From Streptomyces kurssanovii (GTDB lineage: Bacteria; Actinomycetota; Actinomycetes; Streptomycetales; Streptomycetaceae), in the NCBI RefSeq assembly GCF_014649695.1, contig NZ_BMTN01000010.1, positions 144,953-208,952 on the forward strand: 64,000 nt of DNA. Direction: 5' to 3'. The translations under genes were made by a program, and so were the position numbers. This document shows, piece after piece, positions 50,791-59,586 of this stretch. The number at the start of each line of letters is the position of its first letter. Position 1 is the stretch's first letter. The notes under the pieces were generated by a model, which worked only from the letters and a program-made list of their open reading frames with translations, ran no database searches and was not told where the DNA came from.

Positions 50791-50828
50791 AGAAGGGGCG
50801 CTCCCGTGACGACGGGAGCGCCCCTTCT
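50791..50828. terminator. Bidirectional terminator between the 57-aa gene and dnaE
   Basis: A perfect 17-bp stem (50791-50807 with 50812-50828) and 4-nt loop between convergent genes ending at 50763 and 50843. Confidence 0.9.
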
Positions 50829-50842
50829 GCGGGCGGTACCGG

Positions 50843-53800
50843 TCAGCCGGCCAGACAGGACGGGCCGAGCAGCACCTTGAGGTCGCCGAAGAGGGCGGGG
50901 TCGGGCTGGACGCGGTGCCGGTCGAGCCGCAGGACCGTGGTCTTGCGGGGGCCCTGGAGCTTGATCCGTACCTCGGTGTTGCCCTTGTGGTGGCTGAGGA
51001 TCTCGCCGAGGCGGCTGACCATGGGCGGGGTGACCTTGACCGTCGGAATCGTCACCACGACCGGCGCGTTGGTGCCGGCCGAGGACAGGTCGGGGACCAT
51101 CAGCTCCATCGCGACCAGTCGCGGGATGTCCTCGCGCTTGTCGAGGCGGCCCTTGACGAACACGACCGTGTCCTCGACGAGCTGGGTGGAGACGAGCTGG
51201 TAGGTCGCCGGGAAGAACATGCACTCGATGGAGCCCGCCAGGTCCTCCACGGTCGCGATCGCCCACGCGTTGCCCTGCTTGGTCATCTTGCGCTGCAGGC
51301 CGGAGATGATGCCGCCGATGGTGACGACCGCGCCGTCCGCGTGTTCCCCGCCGGTGAGCTGGGAGATGGCGGCGTCCGTCTTGTCGGACAGGACGTGCTC
51401 GATGCCGAAGAGGGGGTGGTCGGAGACGTAGAGGCCGAGCATCTCGCGCTCCTGCGCGAGCAGGTACGACTTGTCCCATTCGACGTCGGAGAACTCGACG
51501 TCGAGCCCGAAGCCCGGCTCGTCGCTGACTTCCTCGCCCATGCCGCCGAAGAGGTCGAACTGCCCTTCGGCCTCCTTGCGCTTGACCGCGACCACGTTGT
51601 CGATCATCGGCTCGTGGTGGGCGACCAGGCCCTTGCGGGTGTGGCCCATCTCGTCGAACGCGCCGGCCTTGATCAGGGACTCGACGGTGCGCTTGTTGCA
51701 GACGACGGCCTCGACCTTGTCGAGGAAGTCCGGGAAGGAGCTGTACTTCCCCTTCGCCTTGCGGGTCTTGATGATCGACTCGACGACGTTCTGGCCGACG
51801 TTGCGCACGGCGGTGAGGCCGAAGAGGATCACGTCGTCGCCCTGTGCGGCGAAGTTGGACATGGACTCGTTGACGTTGGGCGGCAGCACCTTGATGCCCA
51901 TGCGGCGGCACTCGTTCAGGTAGACGGCCGACTTGTCCTTGTCGTCCTTGACCGAGGTGAGCAGCGCCGCCATGTACTCGGCGGGGTGGTTGGCCTTGAG
52001 GTAGGCGGTCCAGTAGGAGACCAGGCCGTACGCGGCGGAGTGCGCCTTGTTGAAGGCGTATCCGGCGAAGGGGACCAGCACGTCCCACAGGGCCTGGATG
52101 GCCTCGTCGCTGTAGCCCTTCTCGCGGGCGCCCTTCTGGAAGAGGACGAAGTTCTTCGCCAGTTCGTCGGGCTTCTTCTTGCCCATCACGCGGCGGAGGA
52201 TGTCGGCCTCGCCGAGCGAGTACCCGGCGATGATCTGGGCGGCCTTCTGGACCTGCTCCTGGTAGACGATCAGGCCGTAGGTGACGTCCAGGACCTCCCG
52301 GAGGGGCTCCTCCAGCTCCGGGTGGATCGGCGTGATCTCCTGCTGCTTGTTCTTGCGCAGGGCGTAGTTGGTGTGCGAGTTCATGCCCATCGGGCCCGGG
52401 CGGTAGAGCGCGGACACGGCGGAGATGTCTTCGAAGTTGTCGGGCTTCATCAGCCGCAGCAGGGAGCGCATGGGCCCGCCGTCGAACTGGAAGACGCCGA
52501 GGGTGTCACCGCGCTGGAGCAGCTCGAAGGTCTTGGGGTCGTCGAGCGGCAGGGAGAGCATCTCCAGGTCGATGCCCTTGTTGGACTTCACCATCTTGAT
52601 GGCGTCGTCCATGATCGTGAGGTTGCGCAGGCCGAGGAAGTCCATCTTCAGCAGGCCCAGCGACTCGCACTGCGGGTAGTCCCACTGGGTGATGGTCACG
52701 CCGTCGGTGTGCCTGACCCACACGGGGACATGCTCGGTGATGGTCTCGCTGGACATGATCACGCCGGCGGCGTGCACGCCCATCTGGCGGACCAGGCCCT
52801 CGACGCCCTTGGCGGTGTCGATGACCTTCTTCACGTCCGGCTCGTTCTCGTACATCGCGCGGATCTCGCCGGCCTCGCTGTACCGCGGGTGCGAGGGGTC
52901 CGTGATGCCGTTGAGGTCGATGCCCTTGCCGAGGACGTCGGCGGGCATGGCCTTGGTCAGCCGGTCGCCCATCGCGTACGGATAGCCCAGCACGCGGGCG
53001 GAGTCCTTGATGGCGTTCTTCGCCTTGATCTTGCCGTACGTGCCGATCATGGCGACCTTGTCGGCGCCGTACTTCTCCGTGACGTACCTGATCACCTCGA
53101 CGCGCCTGCGCTCGTCGAAGTCGATGTCGACGTCGGGCATGGAGACGCGCTCGGGGTTGAGGAACCGCTCGAAGATCAGGCCGTGCGGGATCGGGTCGAG
53201 GTCGGTGATGCCCATCGCGTACGCGACGATCGAGCCCGCCGCGGAACCACGGCCGGGGCCCACCGCGATGCCCTGGTTCTTGGCCCACATGATGAAGTCG
53301 GCGACGACGAGGAAGTACCCCGGGAACCCCATCTGGATGATGACGTCCATCTCGTACTCGACCTGCTTCTGGCGGTCCTCCGGGATGCCGCCGGGGAAGC
53401 GGCGCTCCATGCCGCGCATGACCTCCTCCTTGAACCACGTCACCTCGGTGTGGCCCTCGGGGATGTCGAACTTGGGCATGAGGTTCTTGGCCTCGAACAT
53501 GCCCTCCGTGTCGACCTGCTGCGCGACCAGCAGGGTGTTGCGGCAGCCCTCCTGCCAGGCGTCGGAGGAGTCGATCGCGTACATCTCGTCGGTCGACTTC
53601 AGGTAGTAGCCGGTGCCGTCGAACCGGAAGCGGTCGGGGTCGGAGAGGTTCTTGCCGGTCTGGATGCACAGCAGCGCGTCGTGGGCGGCGGCCTCGTGCG
53701 CGTAGGTGTAGTGGGAGTCGTTCGTGACCAGGGGCGGGATGCCGAGCTTCTTGCCGATCTCCAGCAGTCCGTCGCGGACGCGGCGCTCGATCTCGATGCC

Positions 53801-54382
53801 GTGGTCCATCAGCTCCAGGAAGTACCGGTCCTTGCCGAAGATGTCCTGGTACTCGGAGGCGGACTTCAGGGCCTCGTCGAACTGGCCGAGGCGCAGCCTG
53901 GTCTGCAGCTCTCCGGAGGGGCAGCCGGTGGAGGCGATCAGGCCCTCCGACCACTGGGCGATGGTCTCCTTGTCCATACGCGGCCACTTCTGCAGCCAGC
54001 CCTCCGCGTACGCGTCGGAGGAGAGCCGGAACAGGTTGTGCAGGCCGGTGGCGTTCGCGGCCCAGATCGTCTTGTGGGTGTAACCACCGCTACCGGAGAC
54101 GTCGTCGCGCTTCTGGTGCGGCTGGCCCCACTGGATCTTGCGCTTGTTCCGCCGGGACTCGGGGGCGACGTACGCCTCGATGCCGATGATCGGCGTGACG
54201 CCGGCCTTCTTGGCGGAGTGGAAGAAGTCGTACGCCCCGTGGAGGTTGCCGTGGTCGGACATGGCGATATGGGTCATGCCCATCTCGTTGCACGCATCGA
54301 ACATGTCCTTGAGCCGCGCAGCACCGTCCAGCAGCGAGTACTGGGTGTGGACGTGAAGGTGCGTGAAGGGCGGCTTGGTCAC
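50843..54382 (-). CDS. dnaE: DNA polymerase III alpha subunit
   Basis: 1179 aa from the GTG at 54382, with GGAGG about 10 nt upstream. The replicative polymerase. The N-terminal PHP domain has HLHVHTQYSLLDGA (His8, His10, His12) and IAMSDHGNLHG, so its metal site looks intact; actinobacterial DnaE1 uses it for proofreading. The palm carries the catalytic aspartates in MPDVDIDFDERRR (Asp417, Asp419) and the FLGLRNLTIMDDAIKMV region. The fingers, helix-hairpin-helix and OB-fold (VVTIGGIISGLQRKMTKQGN) follow. Two stable hairpins precede the ribosome binding site. Open frames over 1000 codons on the other strand here are shadows. Confidence 0.97.
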   Translation of the reverse strand: MTKPPFTHLHVHTQYSLLDGAARLKDMFDACNEMGMTHIAMSDHGNLHGAYDFFHSAKKAGVTPIIGIEAYVAPESRRNKRKIQWGQPHQKRDDVSGSGGYTHKTIWAANATGLHNLFRLSSDAYAEGWLQKWPRMDKETIAQWSEGLIASTGCPSGELQTRLRLGQFDEALKSASEYQDIFGKDRYFLELMDHGIEIERRVRDGLLEIGKKLGIPPLVTNDSHYTYAHEAAAHDALLCIQTGKNLSDPDRFRFDGTGYYLKSTDEMYAIDSSDAWQEGCRNTLLVAQQVDTEGMFEAKNLMPKFDIPEGHTEVTWFKEEVMRGMERRFPGGIPEDRQKQVEYEMDVIIQMGFPGYFLVVADFIMWAKNQGIAVGPGRGSAAGSIVAYAMGITDLDPIPHGLIFERFLNPERVSMPDVDIDFDERRRVEVIRYVTEKYGADKVAMIGTYGKIKAKNAIKDSARVLGYPYAMGDRLTKAMPADVLGKGIDLNGITDPSHPRYSEAGEIRAMYENEPDVKKVIDTAKGVEGLVRQMGVHAAGVIMSSETITEHVPVWVRHTDGVTITQWDYPQCESLGLLKMDFLGLRNLTIMDDAIKMVKSNKGIDLEMLSLPLDDPKTFELLQRGDTLGVFQFDGGPMRSLLRLMKPDNFEDISAVSALYRPGPMGMNSHTNYALRKNKQQEITPIHPELEEPLREVLDVTYGLIVYQEQVQKAAQIIAGYSLGEADILRRVMGKKKPDELAKNFVLFQKGAREKGYSDEAIQALWDVLVPFAGYAFNKAHSAAYGLVSYWTAYLKANHPAEYMAALLTSVKDDKDKSAVYLNECRRMGIKVLPPNVNESMSNFAAQGDDVILFGLTAVRNVGQNVVESIIKTRKAKGKYSSFPDFLDKVEAVVCNKRTVESLIKAGAFDEMGHTRKGLVAHHEPMIDNVVAVKRKEAEGQFDLFGGMGEEVSDEPGFGLDVEFSDVEWDKSYLLAQEREMLGLYVSDHPLFGIEHVLSDKTDAAISQLTGGEHADGAVVTIGGIISGLQRKMTKQGNAWAIATVEDLAGSIECMFFPATYQLVSTQLVEDTVVFVKGRLDKREDIPRLVAMELMVPDLSSAGTNAPVVVTIPTVKVTPPMVSRLGEILSHHKGNTEVRIKLQGPRKTTVLRLDRHRVQPDPALFGDLKVLLGPSCLAG

Positions 54383-54409
54383 GGCGGCGGGCCTCCGGGC
54401 TGCAATCTC

Positions 54410-54443
54410 CTGGGGGCGAACCCCCAGACCCCCGCTTTGGGGG
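54410..54443 (-). promoter_or_regulatory. Tandem hairpins in the dnaE leader
   Basis: On the transcript: CCCCC-loop-GGGGG (54443-54429) then CUGGGGG-UUCG-CCCCCAG (54427-54410), ending 27 nt upstream of the dnaE start. The second has a UUCG tetraloop and a 7-bp G-C stem, so it should be very stable. Confidence 0.5.
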
Positions 54444-54560
54444 ACAGCGTGGAAGTCTACGTCGCCGCACTGACACTCCGAGGGCACTCCTGCGTACCTT
54501 CATGCGTTGGACGGGGCGGAAATGCTGTCCCATTTGTCATGTACCAGGAGGCGCTCAGAG

Positions 54561-55886
54561 ATGCCGGTCCCGCAGCCCACCGCCGAACAGCGCGGCGAGG
54601 AGATCCTCGCCGTCTTCGACACCGCCTTCGGCGAGCTCCTGGCCGCCGACCCGGCCGCCTTCCGGGTCAAGTTCCGCAAGATGGCGGCCTCGGCGTTCGC
54701 GTTCTACCGGGGCACGGCCTGTCTCTTCTACAACGACATGGAGCGGGACCAGCACACCGGTCCCTACCTGGACGAGCGGACGAGCCGGGTGTGGATCCAC
54801 GGCGATCTCCACGCGGAGAACTTCGGCACGTACATGGACGCCAACGGCCGGCTGATCTTCAACGTCAACGACTTCGACGAGGCGTACGTCGGCCCCTTCA
54901 CCTGGGACCTGAAGCGGCTGGCCGCCTCGCTGGCCCTGATCGGTTACACCAAGGCGCTGAGCGACGAGCGGATCACGGAACTGGTGCGCATCTGCGCGGC
55001 CGCCTACCGGGAGCGCGTCCACGCCCTGGCGACCGGCGCGAAGGACGACGACGTGCCGCCCTTCACGCTGGACACGGCGGACGGGCCGCTGCTGGGCGCG
55101 CTGCGGATGGCGCGTTCGCTGACCCGGTTCTCGCTGCTGGACTCGATGACCGAGATCCGTGACTTCGAGCGCCGGTTCGCGTCCGGCGGCGGCTCGATCG
55201 AGCTGGACGCGGCCACCCGGTACAAGGTCCTGGCCGCCTTCGACGGCTATCTGGAGACGCTGCCGGAGTCCAGCCTGACCCGCCCCGACTCCTACCGCGT
55301 CAAGGACGTCGTGGGCCGGCGCGGCATCGGAATCGGCTCGGCCGGTCTGCCCTCGTACAACATCCTGCTGGAGGGCAACAGCGACGCCTTGGAGAACGAC
55401 GTCGTGATCTACATGAAGCAGGCCCAGACCCCGGCGGTTTCCCGGCACATCACCGACCGGGAGGTCCGCGAGTACTTCCAGCATGAGGGGCATCGCACGG
55501 TCATCTCGCAGCGCGCCCTCCAGGACCACGCCGACCCGTGGCTGGGATGGACGGAGCTGGACGGCTCCGGCCAGCTGGTGGCGGAGGTCTCGCCGTACGC
55601 GGTGGATCTCGACTGGTCCGACATCGACGACCTGGACGAGATCGCCGCCGTCGTCGCCGACCTCGGCCGTGCGACGGCGACCATGCACGCCGCCGCCGAC
55701 GACGAGAGCGGCCACTCCCTGGTGCCGTTCTCCACCGAGCGGGCCATCGACGCGGCGATCGCCGCGGACGAGGACGGCTTCGGCGACCTGCTCGTGGACT
55801 TCGCGCACCGCTACGGCGCGAGGGCCCGGGCCGACCACCAGATCTTCGTCGACCTGTTCCGCAACGGCCGGATCCCGGGCCTGTAA
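54561..55886 (+). CDS. DUF2252 (kinase-like fold) protein
   Basis: 441 aa from an ATG with AGGAGG at 9 nt; an ATG at 54507 has no site. DUF2252 proteins keep parts of the aminoglycoside-phosphotransferase/kinase fold: WIHGDLHAENFGTY resembles the catalytic HGDLHxxN loop and FNVNDFDEAYVGPFTWDLKR the metal-binding DFD. A second pair of motifs is GIGIGSAGLPSYNILLEG and KQAQTPAV (candidate ATP-binding loop and Lys). No substrate is known. The gene is divergent from dnaE. Confidence 0.88.
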   Translation: MPVPQPTAEQRGEEILAVFDTAFGELLAADPAAFRVKFRKMAASAFAFYRGTACLFYNDMERDQHTGPYLDERTSRVWIHGDLHAENFGTYMDANGRLIFNVNDFDEAYVGPFTWDLKRLAASLALIGYTKALSDERITELVRICAAAYRERVHALATGAKDDDVPPFTLDTADGPLLGALRMARSLTRFSLLDSMTEIRDFERRFASGGGSIELDAATRYKVLAAFDGYLETLPESSLTRPDSYRVKDVVGRRGIGIGSAGLPSYNILLEGNSDALENDVVIYMKQAQTPAVSRHITDREVREYFQHEGHRTVISQRALQDHADPWLGWTELDGSGQLVAEVSPYAVDLDWSDIDDLDEIAAVVADLGRATATMHAAADDESGHSLVPFSTERAIDAAIAADEDGFGDLLVDFAHRYGARARADHQIFVDLFRNGRIPGL

Positions 55887-55948
55887 GCGCGGGCGCCCGG
55901 CCGGAGATCTTGACGGGGCTCCTCTTTTAAGAGGCTATTAAGGAACGC

Positions 55949-56656
55949 ATGGCACACTCGGCGGCGATGGACATGTCCGGGACGCGGCTCAGGGGGCTGC
56001 GGGCAGCGATCTTCACGGCACTGGTCGTGACGCTGTCCGCCGCTTCCCATGTGCTGCTGTCCCGCGCCCCGCTTCCGCTGTCCACCGTCGCCGCCCTCGT
56101 CGCCGCCGTGTTCGCCGCCGCCTTCGCGCTGTCGGGCAGGGAGCGCGGGTTCTGGCGCATAGCCGGGCTGCTGATCCCGCTGGAGCTGGCCGCGGACACG
56201 GTCTTCACCACCGGCCAGCATGTCTGCTACGGCCCCGCGGGCGGACCGGTCGCGGGTTCGCTGCGTGCCGTTGGGTTCGACGTGCTGTGCGGCGGCGAGG
56301 TCGGCTCGGCGCTGCCGGGCACGGCGCTTCCCGGGGACGAGCAGGGCCTCGCGGCTGTGCTGAACAGTCCCGACCCGGCGCAGCCCTGGCTGCTGCTGGC
56401 CGCCCACGTCTGTGTAGGCCTGCTGGCCGCGGCCTGGCTGCGGCGCGGCGAGGCCGCGGTGGCCGCTCTGGTGCGGGCGGTCGGAGCCGTCGCCTTCCGG
56501 CCGCTGCTGCTGGCGGTGGCCGCGGTGCACACGCCGGGCCCCGCGCGGCCGGCGTCACGTCCTGGCCGGTACCTGCCGCGCTCTTCCCGCACCCGTCTGC
56601 TGGTGCACTCCGTGGGACGGAGGGGACCACCCGTTCCGGTCGCACTCTGCGCCTGA
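55949..56656 (+). CDS. Five-helix membrane protein of unknown function with Cys/His sites
   Basis: 235 aa, ATG with AAGGAA upstream. Membrane segments at about 19-37, 46-62, 69-88, 146-164 and 175-192. An external loop between helices 3 and 4 holds Cys93 (GQHVCYG) and Cys114 (DVLCGGE), and helix 4 has H153-V-C155. Intramembrane His34, His91 and His153 give it the look of a metal- or haem-related protein, but no family is recognised. The C-terminus is a basic tail. The DsbA-like gene starts 57 bp downstream and may be a functional partner. Confidence 0.7.
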   Translation: MAHSAAMDMSGTRLRGLRAAIFTALVVTLSAASHVLLSRAPLPLSTVAALVAAVFAAAFALSGRERGFWRIAGLLIPLELAADTVFTTGQHVCYGPAGGPVAGSLRAVGFDVLCGGEVGSALPGTALPGDEQGLAAVLNSPDPAQPWLLLAAHVCVGLLAAAWLRRGEAAVAALVRAVGAVAFRPLLLAVAAVHTPGPARPASRPGRYLPRSSRTRLLVHSVGRRGPPVPVALCA

Positions 56657-56712
56657 ACCGGAGATCCCCCTTTTCTTTCGTCCCCGCACGACCCCACACG
56701 GAGTGAATCATC

Positions 56713-57528
56713 ATGAGCAAGCGCAACACCCAGGCCAACAAGGCGGCGGCCCGCGAGCGGCTGCGCGAGGAGCGCGAGCGGCAGGCCAGGAAGGACAAGG
56801 TCCGCCGGCAGCTCGTCGTCATAGGCTCGGGCATCGCGGTGCTCGCCGTCGCCGGCGGTATCGGCTTCGGCATCATGCAGGCGAACAAGCCCGGCCACTG
56901 GGAGTCGGTGGCCGAGCAGTCGAACGTCACCGCGCCGAAGAACACCTCCGGCAAGAACGGGACGACCGTCGTCGTTGGCAAGGACAGCGCGAAGAAGACG
57001 CTGGAGCTGTACGAGGACTCGCGCTGCCCGGTCTGCGCGACCTTCGAGCAGGCGGTCGGAGAGACGGTCGACAAGGACGTCGAGGCCGGCAAGTACAAGA
57101 TCAAGTACATCGGCGCCACCTTCATCGACGACGCCACCAACGGCGAGGGCTCCAAGAACGCGCTGAGCGCGCTCGGCGCCGCGCTGAACGTGAGCCCCGA
57201 CGCCTTCCTCGCCTACAAGTCGGCGCTGTACTCGGCCGAGTTCCACCCCGAGGAGAGCGACGACAAGTTCGCCAAGGACTCCTACCTCCTGAAGGTCGCG
57301 GACTCGGTGCCCGCGCTCAAGAGCAACGCGGAGTTCAAGAAGAACGTCGAGGACGGGACGTTCGACGCCTGGGCCATGAAGATGTCGGAGACGTTCGACA
57401 AGAGCGGCGTCAACGGCACTCCGACGCTGAAGATGGACGGCAAGAAGGTCACCGCGGAGGGCAGCGACAACGCGCCCATGACGGTGGAGGAGTTCAGCAC
57501 GGCGATGGACAAGGCGCTGGCAGGCTGA
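56713..57528 (+). CDS. Membrane-anchored DsbA-like thioredoxin-fold protein
   Basis: 271 aa, ATG with GGAG 9 nt upstream. A basic helical N-terminus (RNTQANKAAARERLREERER) is followed by one membrane helix (LVVIGSGIAVLAVAGGIGFG, 34-53), then the external thioredoxin domain with SRCPVCATFE (C105-P-V-C108) and the cis-Pro loop GVNGTPTLKMDG near 240. The same architecture as the protein encoded at 20113, so they are paralogues with different redox motifs (CPVC versus CPAC). It probably oxidises or isomerises exported proteins. Confidence 0.9.
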   Translation: MSKRNTQANKAAARERLREERERQARKDKVRRQLVVIGSGIAVLAVAGGIGFGIMQANKPGHWESVAEQSNVTAPKNTSGKNGTTVVVGKDSAKKTLELYEDSRCPVCATFEQAVGETVDKDVEAGKYKIKYIGATFIDDATNGEGSKNALSALGAALNVSPDAFLAYKSALYSAEFHPEESDDKFAKDSYLLKVADSVPALKSNAEFKKNVEDGTFDAWAMKMSETFDKSGVNGTPTLKMDGKKVTAEGSDNAPMTVEEFSTAMDKALAG

Positions 57529-57591
57529 CCCCCGCCCTCCCGGGAGCCGTCGGCGGTCCGGAGGGCGAAGCGCTGGTTGACCGTTCCGGAT

Positions 57592-57622
57592 GGGCGGGCG
57601 AACTTTTTCCGTTCGCCCGCCC
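57592..57622. terminator. Inverted repeat between the DsbA-like gene and phoD
   Basis: GGGCGGGCGAAC at 57592-57603 pairs perfectly with 57611-57622 around the loop TTTTTCC. It may end the DsbA-like transcript. Its right arm also begins the GTTCGCC...GTTCGAC pair that resembles PHO-box repeats in front of phoD, so it could be regulatory. Confidence 0.55.
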
Positions 57623-57646
57623 GTTCGACGTACTGATCAGTAGTCT
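57611..57646 (+). promoter_or_regulatory. Candidate phoD promoter with PHO-box-like repeats
   Basis: GTTCGCC (57611) and GTTCGAC (57623) resemble the PhoP repeat GTTCACC at nearly the usual 11-nt spacing (12 here). A perfect palindrome TACTGATCAGTA follows at 57631-57642, and TAGTCT at 57641-57646 could be a -10 element only 8 bp from the GTG start, with no ribosome binding site. This fits a leaderless message. Confidence 0.4.
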
Positions 57647-57654
57647 GATCGGCC

Positions 57655-59301
57655 GTGACCAGTCGATTTTCCTCAACTCCCAGTCGCCGCACGGTCGTCA
57701 AGGCCGCTGCCGCCACCGCTGTCGCCGCACCCGTTCTCGCGGCCACCGCCTCCCCCGCCCGCGCGGCGGACCAGGCTCCCGTATTCCTCCACGGCATCGC
57801 CTCCGGCGACCCGCTGCCCGACGGCGTGCTGCTGTGGACCCGCGTCACTCCGAGCGCGGACGCCCTGCCCGGTTCCGGCAGGGGCGCCGACACCGAGGTG
57901 GCCTGGGAGGTCGCCGAGGACCTGGGCTTCACCAGGATCGCGGCCCGCGGCACCACCGTCTCGAAGGCGGTCTCCGACCACACCGTCAAGGTGGATGTGC
58001 GCGGTCTGCGTCCGGGAACCTCCTACTGGTACCGCTTCACCGCCGGTGACGCCGTCTCCCCCGCGGGCCGCACCCGCACCGCCCCCGCCACCGACGCGGC
58101 CACGCCGGGCGTGCGTTTCGGCGTGGTGTCGTGCGCCAACTGGGAGGCCGGCTGGTTCTCCGCGTACCGGCACCTCGCGGCCCGCGGCGACCTCGACGCG
58201 GTCCTGCATCTCGGCGACTACATCTACGAGTACGCCGCCGGCGGCTACCCGGCCGAGGAGTACGGCGTACGGAAGCACGCGCCGCTGCACGAGATCGTGA
58301 CGCTCGCCGACTACCGGCTGCGGCACGCCACCTACAAGACGGACGCCGACCTCCAGGCGCTGCACGCCGCGCATCCCCTGATCGCGATCTGGGACGACCA
58401 CGAGTTCGCCAACGACGCCTGGTCGGGCGGCGCGGAGAACCACACGCCCGGCGCCGAGGGTGAATGGGCGGCCAGGGTCGCGGCGGCCAAGAAGGCGTAC
58501 TTCGAGTGGATGCCGGTGCGCACGTCCACCGAGGGCACCGTCTACCGGCGGCTGCGCTTCGGCAAGCTCGCGGATCTGCATCTGCTGGACCTGCGTTCCT
58601 TCCGCTCGCAGCAGTCGGGCATCGGCAACGGAGATGTGGACGACCCGGACCGCACGCTCACCGGCCGGGCGCAGCTGGACTGGCTGAAGTCCGGCCTCAC
58701 CGCCTCCGACGCGTCGTGGCAGCTGGTCGGCACCTCGGTGATGATCTCGCCGGTCGCCTTCGGTTCGCTTCCGGCGCATCTGCTGGAGCCGATAGCCGAG
58801 TTGATGGGCCTGCCCAAGGAGGGGCTGGCCGTCAACGTGGACCAGTGGGACGGCTACACGGACGACCGCAAGGAACTGCTGGCCCACCTGACGCGGAACG
58901 GCATCGAGAACACCGTCTTCCTCACCGGCGACATCCACATGGCGTGGGCGAACGACGTCCCGGTCAGGGCGGCGACGTACCCGCTCTCGGGGTCCGCGGC
59001 GACCGAGTTCGTCGTGACGTCGGTGAGTTCCGACAACCTGGACGACATCCTCCATGTCGCGCCGGGGACCGTCTCGCTGGTCGCCTCCGCGGCGGTGCGC
59101 GCCGCCAACCGCCATGTGAAGTGGGTCGACATGGACGCCCACGGCTACGGCGTGCTCGACGTAACCGCCGAGCGCTCGCAGATGGACTACTACACGATCT
59201 CCGACCGGACGAAGCAGGACGCATCGTCGTCGTGGTCCCGCTCCTACCGGACGCTCAGTGGAACCCAGAAGGTCGAGGGGGTGAACCAGCCCGTGCGCTA
59301 G
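57655..59301 (+). CDS. phoD: Secreted alkaline phosphatase / phosphodiesterase PhoD
   Basis: 548 aa from a GTG at 57655. The N-terminus is a Tat signal ([19 protein letters not shown]), with likely cleavage at ARA-ADQAP. A Fn3-like N-terminal domain ([20 protein letters not shown]) precedes the metallophosphatase domain: [29 protein letters not shown] (metal Asp), [13 protein letters not shown] (Asp, His, Asn) and [12 protein letters not shown] (metal His). PhoD enzymes use Ca and Fe and release phosphate from mono- and diesters and teichoic acids under phosphate limitation. The upstream region has PhoP-like repeats. A 20-bp-class hairpin follows the gene. Confidence 0.95.
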   Translation: MTSRFSSTPSRRTVVKAAAATAVAAPVLAATASPARAADQAPVFLHGIASGDPLPDGVLLWTRVTPSADALPGSGRGADTEVAWEVAEDLGFTRIAARGTTVSKAVSDHTVKVDVRGLRPGTSYWYRFTAGDAVSPAGRTRTAPATDAATPGVRFGVVSCANWEAGWFSAYRHLAARGDLDAVLHLGDYIYEYAAGGYPAEEYGVRKHAPLHEIVTLADYRLRHATYKTDADLQALHAAHPLIAIWDDHEFANDAWSGGAENHTPGAEGEWAARVAAAKKAYFEWMPVRTSTEGTVYRRLRFGKLADLHLLDLRSFRSQQSGIGNGDVDDPDRTLTGRAQLDWLKSGLTASDASWQLVGTSVMISPVAFGSLPAHLLEPIAELMGLPKEGLAVNVDQWDGYTDDRKELLAHLTRNGIENTVFLTGDIHMAWANDVPVRAATYPLSGSAATEFVVTSVSSDNLDDILHVAPGTVSLVASAAVRAANRHVKWVDMDAHGYGVLDVTAERSQMDYYTISDRTKQDASSSWSRSYRTLSGTQKVEGVNQPVR

Positions 59302-59586
59302 GGGCGATTTCCAGCCACGCAGCGACACGTTAACGGAAGATCACATCATCACGACGGGTGGCGTGTTCCGCACCATCAATGCGGACACACCACCCGTCGT
59401 CATCACTGCATTCGTTACGTGCGTATCTCAAACCCCGGACACGGCCGAAACGTTTCTCCCCGATGTCCGTAATCACCCTTGGATTGATTGGGCTTGAAGG
59501 GTCCTCATCAAGATCTGACATGCACCCGTAATCTCCCCGCGGTGGCCAGGAAAGGCCCCCTTCACAACCCCCCGCGAGGAGACGTA
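59302..59586. other. Intergenic region between phoD and the metalloprotease gene
   Basis: 285 bp. It holds the phoD terminator hairpin (59351-59400) and, to the right, a less GC-rich stretch (59405-59540) that should hold the metalloprotease promoter. Nothing else is recognisable. Confidence 0.5.
59351..59400 (+). terminator. phoD terminator
   Basis: A long inverted repeat: ACGACGGGTGG at 59351-59361 pairs with the end at 59390-59400, continuing inward through GTGT and CCGCA with one mismatch and one bulge, around a short loop near 59373-59379. Confidence 0.8.

Noticed and set aside
50915-55162. Plus-strand open frame of 1415 codons opposite dnaE
   Set aside because: Antisense shadow of DnaE with no family motifs and a compositional pattern typical of such shadows.
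59330-59521. 63-codon minus-strand frame between phoD and the metalloprotease gene
   Set aside because: It runs through the phoD terminator hairpin and has no ribosome binding site or homology-like pattern.
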